This document shows positions 10,419-20,254 of a DNA stretch of 64,000 nucleotides, piece by piece. A program made the position numbers and the translations under genes. The notes under the pieces are model-generated. The model did not search any database, was not told where the DNA came from, and saw nothing but the letters and a program-made list of their open reading frames with translations. Origin of the DNA: Ascoidea asiatica. Taxonomy: Eukaryota; Ascomycota; Saccharomycetes; Ascoideales; Ascoideaceae. The stretch lies in the NCBI GenBank assembly GCA_001600695.1, contig BCKQ01000001.1, positions 375,916 through 439,915 of the forward strand, written 5' to 3'. Position 1 is the first letter of the stretch; every line of letters starts with the position of its first letter.

Positions 10419-12500
10419 TTATATTTGCAATAGAGCTAATACTGTGAATAAAGATATAAATATAGAGAAAGTTACAAGTTGAATATTAGAAGCATCATTA
10501 GTTTTATCACCACCACCTGAAGTTATAGTTGAAGTTGAACCAGTAGTTGAATCAGAATCGGAATCATCATTACTATCATCATCATCGGAAGAGGAAGAAG
10601 CTGGAGTTGGAACAGCAGAACTTGCAACTGGATCAGTTGCAGAGCTTGCAATTTCGGAATATGAACTTGAATAAGAAGCAGCTTCAGAAGCACTTGGAAT
10701 TGAAGAAGAAATAATATCAATATCAGTTTCATTTACATTGAATATAGCTTGAGCCATAGCAACTTGTAAATTATCTAAATCATAAACAACATATGCACTT
10801 GTTAAAAAAGTATTACCTAAAATTACAGTATCATCACCACTATCAAATACACCAATTGCACAATTATTTGTTTTTTTAGTTGAAACTTCCATTAATAAAT
10901 TATCTAAAAGTACATTAATTTTTAAGCCACTAAAATTAAAAGTTAAATAAACATCTTCTTTACCTGCAGTACAATCAACAAGATAAGCATCAACATCAGA
11001 AGAATAAGTTCCACCAAAAGCTTTACCAATTCTTTTAAAAACATAACTTGGTACATAAGTTAAAGTAGTACCACAATCAAGTAAAGCAGATCTTGTTAAA
11101 CCAGTAATTTCACCAGAACTATAATCGGAAGAATTAGAAGTTAAAGATATTGAAGATAAAGCAACATCAAATCTTAAAATATCACTATAACCTAAACTTT
11201 CATAAGCATTAATTAAAGGTATTGATTGTAAAGTACCAGAATATTTTTTATGATCAACAGCACCAAATAAAATTGAACCGGTTGAAGAATTTGGATCATT
11301 TAAATATAAAGAATAAGAGTTAGTTTTAATAAAACCTTGTTCAACTAATTTCATTGGAAAATTACTATAAGTATATGGTTTACCAGTTACAGAATTTGAA
11401 TAAGTTGATTCTAATTTTGGTAAACCAATACCAAAAACAGCAGTTGAAGAATTTGATTCATCAGCTACAGCAAAAGTTAAATTTTTTATAGTTATATCAT
11501 TAATTTTAACATTATCATAACCCCAATAACCATAAGCAAAAGTTAAATCACCATATTGAATTGAAAATAAAGTATCATTATTATGAAAAGTTGAAGAAGT
11601 ATCTTCATCAAAAGTTCCATAAGTATCACAATCTATAGTTGCTTCAGGTTCCGAAACAGAAGTTAATGCAGAAGGATCTAAAACTGCAGTTGTTTGAGTT
11701 GAAGGAGAAGTTTGAGTTGAAATATATATAACGGTTGCACCATCAGGAATATCAATTGTATAAGATTGACCATTTATAGTTACAATTTCATTATCAGGAT
11801 CAGGTATTGGTTCTGCAATTGGAATTGGATTTGGAATTGGACTTCTTTTATTAAAACGAGAAGTGAAAGAAGAAACTTTTGGAAAATCTTTTATATCTTC
11901 ATTTTTAATATTATTTAATTCATCAAATAAATTTAATTCTTTTGAATTTGAATTTGAACTTGAACTTGAACTTGAATCACTATTAGTTGAACAATATGGA
12001 TTTGTTGATCTCATTACCCATAAATCTGAAGAACCAGTATCAATTAATACAGAAATTTTTTGTTTATTACTACCAATTGATAAATTTGCAACATAAAAAG
12101 AATATTCATTTGATAAAGTTACTTGATCATAATCTGTTGATCTTTTATTTAAAATTGGTTTATTATAAATTGAAGAAGATGAAAGTGAATCACCTTTTTG
12201 TATATTAAAATCTAAAGATAATATTGGAAATTTAGATTCTTTATTAATTTCATTATTGATTTCTTGATCTAATAAATCTTGATCCATTTGATCCATTTGA
12301 TCTATTTGATCTATTTGATCATTATCAATATATGATTTTTTATTAATATAAGTTGCATTAGATAAGAATATTATTGACGATATAATATATGATAAAATTA
12401 ATAATTTATTAAAACTACTATTGAATATTTTTAAATTTAATAATGTCAGCGGTTTATTTTTTTTCTTATTTTTTAAATAATTATTCGTGATATTTATCAT
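10419..12500 (-). CDS. Yapsin-like GPI-anchored aspartyl protease
   Basis: Secretory-pathway aspartyl endopeptidase of the yapsin/SAP family (peptidase A1), predicted at the plasma membrane or cell wall. A hydrophobic signal lies at about 33-52, after an unusually long basic N-terminus. A propeptide follows with NKRSTDY near residue 118 as a likely Kex2 cut. Catalytic site 1 is DTGSSDLWV near residue 153. A Ser-rich loop of about 110 residues, with NKRSPIPNP near 217, interrupts the N-terminal lobe, as in yapsins that are cut into two chains. Site 2 reads DCGTT near 475, with Cys where Ser or Thr is usual. A Ser/Thr/Asp-rich stalk then leads to a C-terminal hydrophobic tail (LVTFSIFISLFTVLALLQI), typical of GPI attachment. 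It is one of three such genes within 10 kb. Confidence 0.9.
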   Translation of the reverse strand: MINITNNYLKNKKKNKPLTLLNLKIFNSSFNKLLILSYIISSIIFLSNATYINKKSYIDNDQIDQIDQMDQMDQDLLDQEINNEINKESKFPILSLDFNIQKGDSLSSSSIYNKPILNKRSTDYDQVTLSNEYSFYVANLSIGSNKQKISVLIDTGSSDLWVMRSTNPYCSTNSDSSSSSSSNSNSKELNLFDELNNIKNEDIKDFPKVSSFTSRFNKRSPIPNPIPIAEPIPDPDNEIVTINGQSYTIDIPDGATVIYISTQTSPSTQTTAVLDPSALTSVSEPEATIDCDTYGTFDEDTSSTFHNNDTLFSIQYGDLTFAYGYWGYDNVKINDITIKNLTFAVADESNSSTAVFGIGLPKLESTYSNSVTGKPYTYSNFPMKLVEQGFIKTNSYSLYLNDPNSSTGSILFGAVDHKKYSGTLQSIPLINAYESLGYSDILRFDVALSSISLTSNSSDYSSGEITGLTRSALLDCGTTLTYVPSYVFKRIGKAFGGTYSSDVDAYLVDCTAGKEDVYLTFNFSGLKINVLLDNLLMEVSTKKTNNCAIGVFDSGDDTVILGNTFLTSAYVVYDLDNLQVAMAQAIFNVNETDIDIISSSIPSASEAASYSSSYSEIASSATDPVASSAVPTPASSSSDDDDSNDDSDSDSTTGSTSTITSGGGDKTNDASNIQLVTFSIFISLFTVLALLQI

Positions 12501-13636
12501 TTTGAAGTATATTTATATTTTTATTTATATTTATATTTATACTTATATATATATATATATATTTATCTATTGTTTATTATATTTTGATTATATTTTATTG
12601 TAATTTTTAATTCTTTAAGAAATTGTGTATGAAGTAATATTGTAAATCGAAATGAATTTTAAAGCGATGAAGTTAAAACGAAATGAATATTAATGGAATG
12701 GAATGGGATGGAATAGCAGATGAAGATTAAAATATATACAAAATATGAAATTAAATACAATTGAATATAATGATTTTGATTCAATAATACAACTTTTGGA
12801 TAGCTTTATTAATATAACTTGTATAATATATTTGGTAGAATAAAAGAAGAATTATTGGTTTATTTGGATCAAATCATAAAATTTACTACTATTAACACTA
12901 TTATTACGTATTTCCAATAAATAGCTATTATATTATATTATATTTACTTCTATTTACAATACTACTACTAACCATTCAATATTCAATATTCAATATATTA
13001 TTGCTTTTTAGTCTTGGTTTTAGTCTTAGCACTAGCACTGGCACTGGCACTGGCATTGTCACTCAGCAATTCAGCTCTGCACCGGTAAAACAGATCACAG
13101 TCCATGGCTGGAGACAAAACCATGCGCCGGAGAGGCTCGGTTTCCGTGTTGTGTTCTAAGCCACGCCTTTGATTGCCAGTGCTGCGCGGTACCAGATTTA
13201 CTCCGTACCAGCCAAGACAGCCAAGGAATTGGCGCCAATTGCGCACTGCGCATCAATCAAAAATTGGAAGCCCCACAATCCAGTGGCGCAGTAAAGTGGA
13301 AGTTATTATTGCGCAGTTTGCTTATTTCCACTTTTGTGGTTTTCTATTCCGGTAATTCCGGTAATTCCGGTAATTATTGTTTTTTTACGGGACATTGATT
13401 TATTCCCGAATAATTCTATTTTCATTTTCGGGTCGCTTTTAAGTATATTCATTCGCTAATCGGTAACTTTGGTAGCTTTAAGCTATTTATCTATTTATTT
13501 CAATTTATTTTAACAACTATTTACAATATTTACTAATCAACTTTCATTTGATACCACCAATAGCTATTATAAACAATTGACATCACTGAATAATCAGCCA
13601 TTCTTTAAGTCATGCTCTTTTTCTTGATATCAATTT
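12501..13636. other. Promoter region of the first yapsin-like gene
   Basis: Lies between the start of one leftward protease gene and the stop of the next. AT-rich DNA carries a G+C-richer island at about 13010-13440 with GGCACT repeats (13030-13055) and a 9-bp ATTCCGGTA repeat. The few short frames in the island start with non-ATG codons or use atypical codons, so I call none. Confidence 0.6.
13346..13375. repeat. 9-bp tandem repeat with CCGG cores
   Basis: Three perfect copies of ATTCCGGTA plus ATT. CGG-type cores suggest possible zinc-cluster factor sites. The repeat sits inside the promoter island. Confidence 0.85.
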
Positions 13637-15511
13637 TCAATTCAAAATAATTAAAAGAATAACAAAATACAAAAACTTATTTCTAAAATTTTTAAATAAT
13701 GACTCTATTGATCCAGAAGTTCCTGAAGTTGAAGAATTTGTTCTTATATTTTTGGATAAATAATATTTCGCTTTTAAAGATCCAGGAATTTCATTGGTAA
13801 TACTTATAATATCTTTTTCATTTAAATTTTCATCTTTTTTAATATTTGCAATTGAAATTTCTTTTTGATCTAAATCATAAACCATATAAAATTTTTTTAA
13901 AAAATCATCACCTAAAATAAATTGATTTTTTTTGGAATGTTTATTATTAAATAAAAATGCATATGTAATTGATAATTTTTTTTTCAAATTAAGTTTATTA
14001 TCATCATTATCTTTACTTTCTTTAAGTAAAGTTGATTTAATTGATTTTCTATGAAGAAAATGAATTATTGAAATATCAAAATTTTCTCCAAAAAAATTAA
14101 ATCTTAAATAAATTTTTTTTAAATTTCGAATATTTTCATCATAATCTTGAATATTATTTATAATTTCTTTTTCATTATCTGTTGAATTTAAATAAATATT
14201 ACTAATTAATCCATATTGTTTATATTTTTTTAAATATGTAAAAGTTTTAATACTTTCATTTTTATTTTGTAAAATTTTAAATATTTTCTCAGAAATTTCT
14301 TTTGGAAATATACTGACTGTACAACCAGTATCAAATAAAGTTTCATAATATTTAAATTTTAAATTTTTTTTTAAATTTTTTTTATTTCCAATTATTATTT
14401 CAGTATTATTCATAATTATATTATTATTATATTCAATAATTTCTTCATCAAATACATTATCATCAGTTTTAATTTGTTTTTCTTTATTAATAAATTCAAT
14501 TAAATTTAAATTAAAAATTCCTGAACTTAAAGAATTTTTAATAATTGGAATAGTTTTAATTTTTCCATCAATTTTTGAATAATCAATACCACCAAAAATT
14601 ATATGACTTTTTTCATTTAAAAAAATTGAATAAATTCTTTTATAAATAAATTGTTGTAAATATAATTCTTCAATTAAATTACCATTAAATCTTTTATTAT
14701 ATTTTTCAAATCTATTTGGAAATCCAATACCTAAAATACCCATTTCTTCAGCATTTGAAATTGAAGCTAAACCAAATGAAAAATCTTTTAATTTTGGAGT
14801 ATAATAATTATAATTATAATTATTATAATTATTATAATTATTATAATAACAATTATTACCTAAAATTAATGAATCTCTAGCCCAATAACCTTTTGCAAAA
14901 GTTTGATCCATATAATGAACATTAAAAATTAAATCAAAAAAAATATTTAAACTTGAAGAAAAACTTTGTCTAAAACCTCTATTATAACAAGAAAAAGTTT
15001 TTTCAACAGTAATTTCATTTAAATCTTTACTTTTAATTACACTTTTTTCATTATTTTTATTATTTTTATTATTTTTTTTATCATTTTTATCTTTATCATT
15101 TTCATTTTCAGAATTTAAAAATAAATCAAAATAATTTTCAAAACAATATGGATTTGATTTTTCTTGAATCCAAAGACTTGAAGAACCTGTATCTAAAACA
15201 ACTTCAAATTTTTGAATTGGTTCACCAATACTAATATTTAAAGTATAACAATTTTTTGAAAATTCAATATCTGAATAAATACTTTCTTTTAAAGCTCTTT
15301 TTTGAAATTGAGAATTTTTTTTTGGTTTAATTTTTTTATCTAAATCAAAATGTATATAACCTTTATTTATGAAATTATTTATATTATTATTATTATTATT
15401 GCTATTAGTATTATTAATAATTGATGATGATGAAGTTGTATTAAAATTTGAATTCAAAGTAAGTGAATACTTTGAAAGGAAAATGAATAAAACTAATAGT
15501 ATATTAAACAT
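13637..15511 (-). CDS. Divergent yapsin-like aspartyl protease
   Basis: Peptidase A1 family, 624 residues. The signal peptide is about residues 1-20 (hydrophobic, ending SKYSLTLNS). The propeptide has QFQKRALKE near 73 as a Kex2-like site. Catalytic site 1 is DTGSSSLWIQ near residue 105. A Lys/Asn/Asp-rich loop then follows. Site 2 reads DTGCTVSIFP near residue 392, with Cys replacing the usual Ser/Thr after Gly. The C-terminal FLYFVILLIILN tail, after a Ser/Thr/Gly-rich segment, suggests GPI anchoring, though it is short. Many low-complexity Asn/Tyr inserts make it more diverged than the protease at 10419. It could be catalytically altered, but both Asp residues remain. Confidence 0.85.
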   Translation of the reverse strand: MFNILLVLFIFLSKYSLTLNSNFNTTSSSSIINNTNSNNNNNNINNFINKGYIHFDLDKKIKPKKNSQFQKRALKESIYSDIEFSKNCYTLNISIGEPIQKFEVVLDTGSSSLWIQEKSNPYCFENYFDLFLNSENENDKDKNDKKNNKNNKNNEKSVIKSKDLNEITVEKTFSCYNRGFRQSFSSSLNIFFDLIFNVHYMDQTFAKGYWARDSLILGNNCYYNNYNNYNNYNYNYYTPKLKDFSFGLASISNAEEMGILGIGFPNRFEKYNKRFNGNLIEELYLQQFIYKRIYSIFLNEKSHIIFGGIDYSKIDGKIKTIPIIKNSLSSGIFNLNLIEFINKEKQIKTDDNVFDEEIIEYNNNIIMNNTEIIIGNKKNLKKNLKFKYYETLFDTGCTVSIFPKEISEKIFKILQNKNESIKTFTYLKKYKQYGLISNIYLNSTDNEKEIINNIQDYDENIRNLKKIYLRFNFFGENFDISIIHFLHRKSIKSTLLKESKDNDDNKLNLKKKLSITYAFLFNNKHSKKNQFILGDDFLKKFYMVYDLDQKEISIANIKKDENLNEKDIISITNEIPGSLKAKYYLSKNIRTNSSTSGTSGSIESLFKNFRNKFLYFVILLIILN

Positions 15512-16314
15512 TTTTAATAAATAATTTTTGAAAGTAGATTTGAAATAATATAAAAATTGAATAATTTAGAATAATAAACTAGAAATAAGAGAAGAAGAGA
15601 AGAAGAGAACATTTTAAAGATTATTTATATATGAATTGTACTTTAATTATAATATAATATTTTAAATGATTTAGAGTGACAGTATTTATCTATTGTTTTT
15701 TAAATATAATTGCTTTTATATTTCTTAGATATCATTATATTATATTCTATATTCTATATTATGTATTCTATAACTCTATTTTAATTCTAATTCCAATTCT
15801 AATTCTAATTTAAATTAAAATAGAACAAATTTAAAGTTTAGGATCCAAAGACAGGGTAACCAGAAATCAGGAAAAAAGCAGACCCGCTGAACTGGTCTCA
15901 ATATTCATCTACTTTCTACAGCAAATGAAGTTTTAGCAATGAAGTTATTGCTATTGTTATTGTTATTGTTAAAGAAGGAAAGATAAGCATTTATTTGTTA
16001 TATAATGGAAATAATCTTTGATTCAATAAAGAGAAATAAAAAAAAAAGAAATAAATAAATAAATATAAAGGGAATTATAATAAAAGAAAGAATAAAATAA
16101 TAATAACGATAAGTATATTAAAACCATCAATACATTAATGAGTGTTTTTAAAATAAAGCAAATAATAAAGCGAGCGTGAGTGAAGTAAAATAAAATCTAG
16201 TTCATATAAATTTAAAAAATATAATCAATTATGATTATGATTATATTTTAACAAAAATAATATTCATAAAATACATTAAAAAGATCAATTGATAAAGTAA
16301 TTGATTATATTCCT
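15512..16314. other. Intergenic region upstream of the second protease gene
   Basis: Promoter side of the leftward protease gene and 3' side of the small peptide gene. It is AT-rich, with a short G+C-richer patch at about 15840-15910, AATTCT repeats near 15785-15805 and a TTATTG run near 15950-15970. I see no further gene. Confidence 0.6.
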
Positions 16315-16446
16315 TTAATATTGAATAGGAGGAACAGTGAATTGAGCATCATAAGCAGCTCTTTTATGAATATGATGAACGGAAGCAGCTGAAGTTTCAA
16401 TTGCTAATAAAGCAATAGCAGAGATGATTATTTTGACACAGTTCAT
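16315..16446 (-). CDS. Small secreted prepropeptide with a Kex2-type site
   Basis: A 43-codon gene. It starts at an ATG with A at -3 (TTAAAATG) behind an A-rich, TATA-like leader, and ends with TAA. The protein has a classic signal peptide (MNCVK, hydrophobic IIISAIALLAI, small residues TSAA around residues 18-21), a short His-rich spacer (SVHHIH), a Lys-Arg dibasic site at residues 28-29, and then the 14 residues AAYDAQFTVPPIQY to the stop. The layout is that of a minimal Kex2-processed peptide precursor. Codons (GCT, ATC, TCC, AGA, CCT) resemble well-expressed yeast genes rather than random AT-rich DNA. It lies among three secreted aspartyl proteases. I recognise no family. It is not a convincing alpha-factor: there is a single copy and no Trp-rich or Gly-Gln-Pro core. 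It could be a pheromone-like, wall-associated or signalling peptide; function unknown. Confidence 0.6.
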   Translation of the reverse strand: MNCVKIIISAIALLAIETSAASVHHIHKRAAYDAQFTVPPIQY

Positions 16447-18340
16447 TTTAATATATATATTTTTTTTATTTGAATTGAGTTTTAACTTAAGAGTTATGTT
16501 ATTAAAATATTTGTAATTTTGTTAATTATTTAATCTTTAAAGGAATGAAGATAAGTTAGATATTCAATTTATGAATTGATTTTGAATTGCAGTTACAATA
16601 TTAAAGAGTGAAATATTAATTTGATGAAATATAATTTGAATAAGATAAGATAAAAAAGAAAAAAAAAAAAAAACCAAACAAATATCAATAGTCTTATATG
16701 ATCATGATGATTTGATTTTATCTGACCTGATTTAACAATCTTTTTGATATTACTCATGAATACAATTTTATGCCATTAAAATTGATCAGGAAACAATGAA
16801 AATATTCAGGCAAGCGTAAATTGAGAATCGGAAAGGGAAATCTTTCTTTTCACACGTAAACACAGCTTCAGTTGACAAATTGCCCGATTCGTGCGGTTTT
16901 GAGGAATTCTCACACGGAAATTGCGTCTCAGGAAAGTATTTCCCACACGCCAAGGCACGTCAGAGCACGTCAGAGCACGGCAAGCCAACGAGAAACACGC
17001 AGCGCGGTCAGCTGGCTGCAGATCCGGCAAAGAATTACGTAATAAGGATTAGTGTATGTGTACTAATATCCGAACCGTGCTTAAACGGATAATTATGTAC
17101 GGAAATACAATTATCCGTATTGAGAAGTCCCGCAAAAGTGGTCTCAACTCTGAAAGTACACTAAAACCTTAAAAGGAAATAAAATAATTAATGAAATAAG
17201 AAGAATAAATTCACAAAAAGAATTTGAGATTACTTGAATTTATAAATTATTTATTTACTCTGAATAATCAGAGGAGAGGTCTTTGCTTTGCTTTTATTAC
17301 AGGGAATGCTTATTTATTTGCATCATTGACTAGATTCTATGTATTACTCTTGCTTTGCTACTTTATACAGTACTGTAGTATAATAGAAAAGCTTGATTTG
17401 ATAGGAAAAATATGAATAATGATCAAAATATCAGAATTTATTACTTCTCTAAGTAGAATTACATTCAAATATACTTAAATTGGAAACTTGAGTATTATAT
17501 GTTATATGAAAGATCCTTTTTGAAAAAAATACTTCACTTAAAATCACCTATTGTATGTCTTTTCAATGAATGACTGCTATTACTATACAAAAAAGAAACT
17601 GAGAATTTCAAAAATATATTTCTAATTACCAATTAATTTTCTAAAGTAATAAATGATTAAACTTTCTCAATTACATATTTGAATTTTCAATTATCATTAA
17701 AGTACTTCTATTAAATTTAAAGATCAAAAAAAAAAAAAAAATCAAAATTGTTTAATCTTTAAAAATTGAAATTATTCAATTTCCTAATTCGGTTAATTCA
17801 ATGAACTTTTGATTATTAAAAAATTAATATAAAAAAAAAAATTAGTTAATATATTCAATTCAATATCTAAATTTGATTAAAATTTATACAATTTAAAATA
17901 ATTTCAAACAAATTAAATTATCTTAAAACATATACAATAAACAAAAGAAAAAAAAGTTACATTTTCAATTTACTTGTTCTCAATATGGAGAAATTGATCT
18001 CTAATATAAATTCAATAATTTGGTTCCAAATTTAAGTTTCTCAAATTGATAAATTGATAAATTATAAAATTAGAAAATTATAAAATTTATTTTATATTTA
18101 AACAAAGCTCATTTCCTTATTTTATTTAGTTTACCATCACTTTCATTCTATATTTTTTAATAGTTCTTTGACATATTTTAAAAAAACTTATTGATTTATT
18201 TATTTATCACTTTCTTTAAACTTATATTTTCATAAATTATTTCAATATTTTCTAAAATATTTAATACAACACTCTTTTATTCAAATCATTCACTCTTTTA
18301 ATATCCATTTTAACAAAGCTTAAATAAAAATTTATAAAAA
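16447..18340. other. Long divergent intergenic region (peptide gene / third protease)
   Basis: A 1.9-kb region between head-to-head genes. A G+C-richer island at about 16800-17120 has CACGTCAGAG direct repeats (about 16955-16975) and a dyad at 17085-17118. The rest is AT-rich, with an A-run near 17727-17742. No open frame here starts with ATG and shows gene-like codon use. Confidence 0.6.
17085..17118. promoter_or_regulatory. Perfect 10-bp dyad with CGGAT arms
   Basis: ACGGATAATT at 17085-17094 and its exact reverse complement at 17109-17118, separated by 14 bp that contain another ACGGA. It could be a binding site for a dimeric zinc-cluster factor or a stem-loop. No transcript evidence. Confidence 0.5.
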
Positions 18341-20083
18341 ATGAAATTATTAAATTTATTTTTCATATTATCTCTTTCATTTAATTTAACTCATTCTGCA
18401 TCTTTAAACTCTTTAGAATGGAATAAAAAAAGATCAATTTCAATTAAAAATGATCTTATTAAAAAAACTCCAGATTTAAATTCAGGTCCTTCTTTTAAAT
18501 ATCATAAACGTAATAATAATGATTATTATGGTTATGTTGAAACTGATATTCATTTTATTGATGATACTTTATATGCAATTTATATTGATATTGGAACTCC
18601 ATCTCAAAAAATTGGTTTAACTTTAGATACTGGTTCTTCTGATATTTGGGTAATTTCAAAAAAAGCTTGTTCTTTAAGTAATAATATAACAATTTATGGT
18701 GCTGAATCACCTTATGATTGTAATTATTTTGGTACTTTTATTCCTTCTGATTCTTCAACTTATAATAATACTAATGAAGATTTTTATTTAGATTATTTAA
18801 CAGGTTATTCAAATGGTACTTGGGCAACTGAAACAATATCTATACAAGGTACATCTATTGATGATTTATTATTTGGTTATTCAAATAATACTGATATTAA
18901 TCCAGGTGTATTTGGTGTTAGTGTTCCTGCAGCTGAACAAAAAACTGAAAAATATCAAAATTTTCCTGCAAGATTAAAACAAGATAATTTAATTGGAAGA
19001 AATTTATATTCTTTATATCTTGGTGATGGTTCTGAAAATTATCCAGGAACTTTATTATTTGGTGCTGTAGATCATTCTAAATATACAGGTGATATTCATA
19101 CATATTCAATATCTGCAACAAATGCTTTAACTGTTAGTAATATTGAAATTTTTTTAAATGATAATGAAACTTTATCATCTCAATCTGGAAGAGCTTTATT
19201 TGATTCTGGTAATACTGGAATTGCATTCCCAGAAACTGTTTTTGAAAAATTATTAACTTATCTTGATATAACTGAAGCTTATGGAACAACAAGTTGTACA
19301 AATAAAGCTAATGAAACAATTTCTTTTAAATTCGAAGATGATCTTGTTATAAATATTCCAATATCTTCATTATATTATGATAATGGTGATGGAACTTGTA
19401 CATTTTTAGGAGATACTAAAGGAGTTGATACTGAATTCACACTTGGTATATCCTTTTTACAATATGCTTATGTTGTTTTTGATTTAACTAATAAACAAAT
19501 TTCAGTTGCACAAATTTCATATACAAATGATGAAGATATTGAAGTTATTACATCCGATAGTTCATTTTCAAATTCTACAACTTCAGGTTCCACAAGTTCA
19601 AATTCTTCCAATTATTCTTCTTTGAGTTCATCTTCTAGTTTTTCTTCAAGTTATTCAGTTTCTAACTCTCTGAAAACTTCAGAGTATCCTCAATCATCAG
19701 TCACTAGTAATGATGTATCAAGATTCACTACAACTTTATCATCACAAGCTAAATCAACTTTATATAATACCATTGACACTTCTTCTCTTTCAACTTCAAC
19801 TTCAACTTCAACTCTTAGTGGTTCCAAAACAATTTCAACAAAAGGAAAAACATCTATAGAAACTAATAATAAGGATGAGAATATAACCCAAGGAACAAAA
19901 ACAGCAACTGAATCTGTAACTATAACTGGTGATGTAACTAAAATCGAAACTGAAACGATTATAAGTACATATACTTATACTTATACTTCAATTTATACTA
20001 AAACTCAAGATGGATTTAGTTTTCCTACTATTGAAGGGAGTTTTCAGGTTGGTGATAAGACATTATATTGTAGCTTTTATTGA
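18341..20083 (+). CDS. Secreted aspartyl protease (Bar1/SAP-like, no GPI tail)
   Basis: Peptidase A1 family, 580 residues. The signal peptide is residues 1-20 (LLNLFFILSLSFNLTHSAS). KR sites near 30 and 57 (YHKRNNN) would remove the propeptide. Catalytic site 1 is DTGSSDIWVIS near residue 96. Site 2 is DSGNTGIAFPE near 288, with Asn replacing Ser or Thr after Gly. The protease core ends near residue 400. A Ser/Thr-rich, probably O-mannosylated tail of about 180 residues follows and ends in GDKTLYCSFY with no hydrophobic GPI signal. It should therefore be released or wall-trapped, as for the alpha-factor protease Bar1 or secreted SAPs. It is divergent from the small peptide gene 1.9 kb away. 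Assignment as Bar1 is speculative. Confidence 0.88.
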   Translation: MKLLNLFFILSLSFNLTHSASLNSLEWNKKRSISIKNDLIKKTPDLNSGPSFKYHKRNNNDYYGYVETDIHFIDDTLYAIYIDIGTPSQKIGLTLDTGSSDIWVISKKACSLSNNITIYGAESPYDCNYFGTFIPSDSSTYNNTNEDFYLDYLTGYSNGTWATETISIQGTSIDDLLFGYSNNTDINPGVFGVSVPAAEQKTEKYQNFPARLKQDNLIGRNLYSLYLGDGSENYPGTLLFGAVDHSKYTGDIHTYSISATNALTVSNIEIFLNDNETLSSQSGRALFDSGNTGIAFPETVFEKLLTYLDITEAYGTTSCTNKANETISFKFEDDLVINIPISSLYYDNGDGTCTFLGDTKGVDTEFTLGISFLQYAYVVFDLTNKQISVAQISYTNDEDIEVITSDSSFSNSTTSGSTSSNSSNYSSLSSSSSFSSSYSVSNSLKTSEYPQSSVTSNDVSRFTTTLSSQAKSTLYNTIDTSSLSTSTSTSTLSGSKTISTKGKTSIETNNKDENITQGTKTATESVTITGDVTKIETETIISTYTYTYTSIYTKTQDGFSFPTIEGSFQVGDKTLYCSFY

Positions 20084-20254
20084 ATTTATTATTAATATTT
20101 TTATAATTTTGTTTTTAATTTTGAATTCGAAATTGTGCTAATTTTCAATTTCTTAAATTTTTTCATTGATATATTATTATGATTTCAATTTATCATTTTT
20201 CAAAAATTGTATCTATAAGAACTTTCTTATTTACTTGTATAGTTACTTAACTAA

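Noticed and set aside
12965-13010. TACTAAC followed by TTTTTAG, like an intron end
   Set aside because: No open frame downstream with gene-like codons and no donor partner.
12998-13246. Open frame ending in SASASA/KTKTKT repeats
   Set aside because: No ATG at its start. The repeat comes from GGCACT tandem DNA, and its codons (GCC, AGT) are atypical. It lies in a promoter island.
16315-16446. Interpretation of the small peptide as classical alpha-factor
   Set aside because: Single copy, no Trp-rich start or Gly-Gln-Pro core, no spacer repeats. Kept as an unknown secreted peptide instead.
16880-17092. 70-codon frame in the peptide/protease spacer
   Set aside because: TTG start and atypical codons. 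It is an open frame only because the island is G+C-richer.
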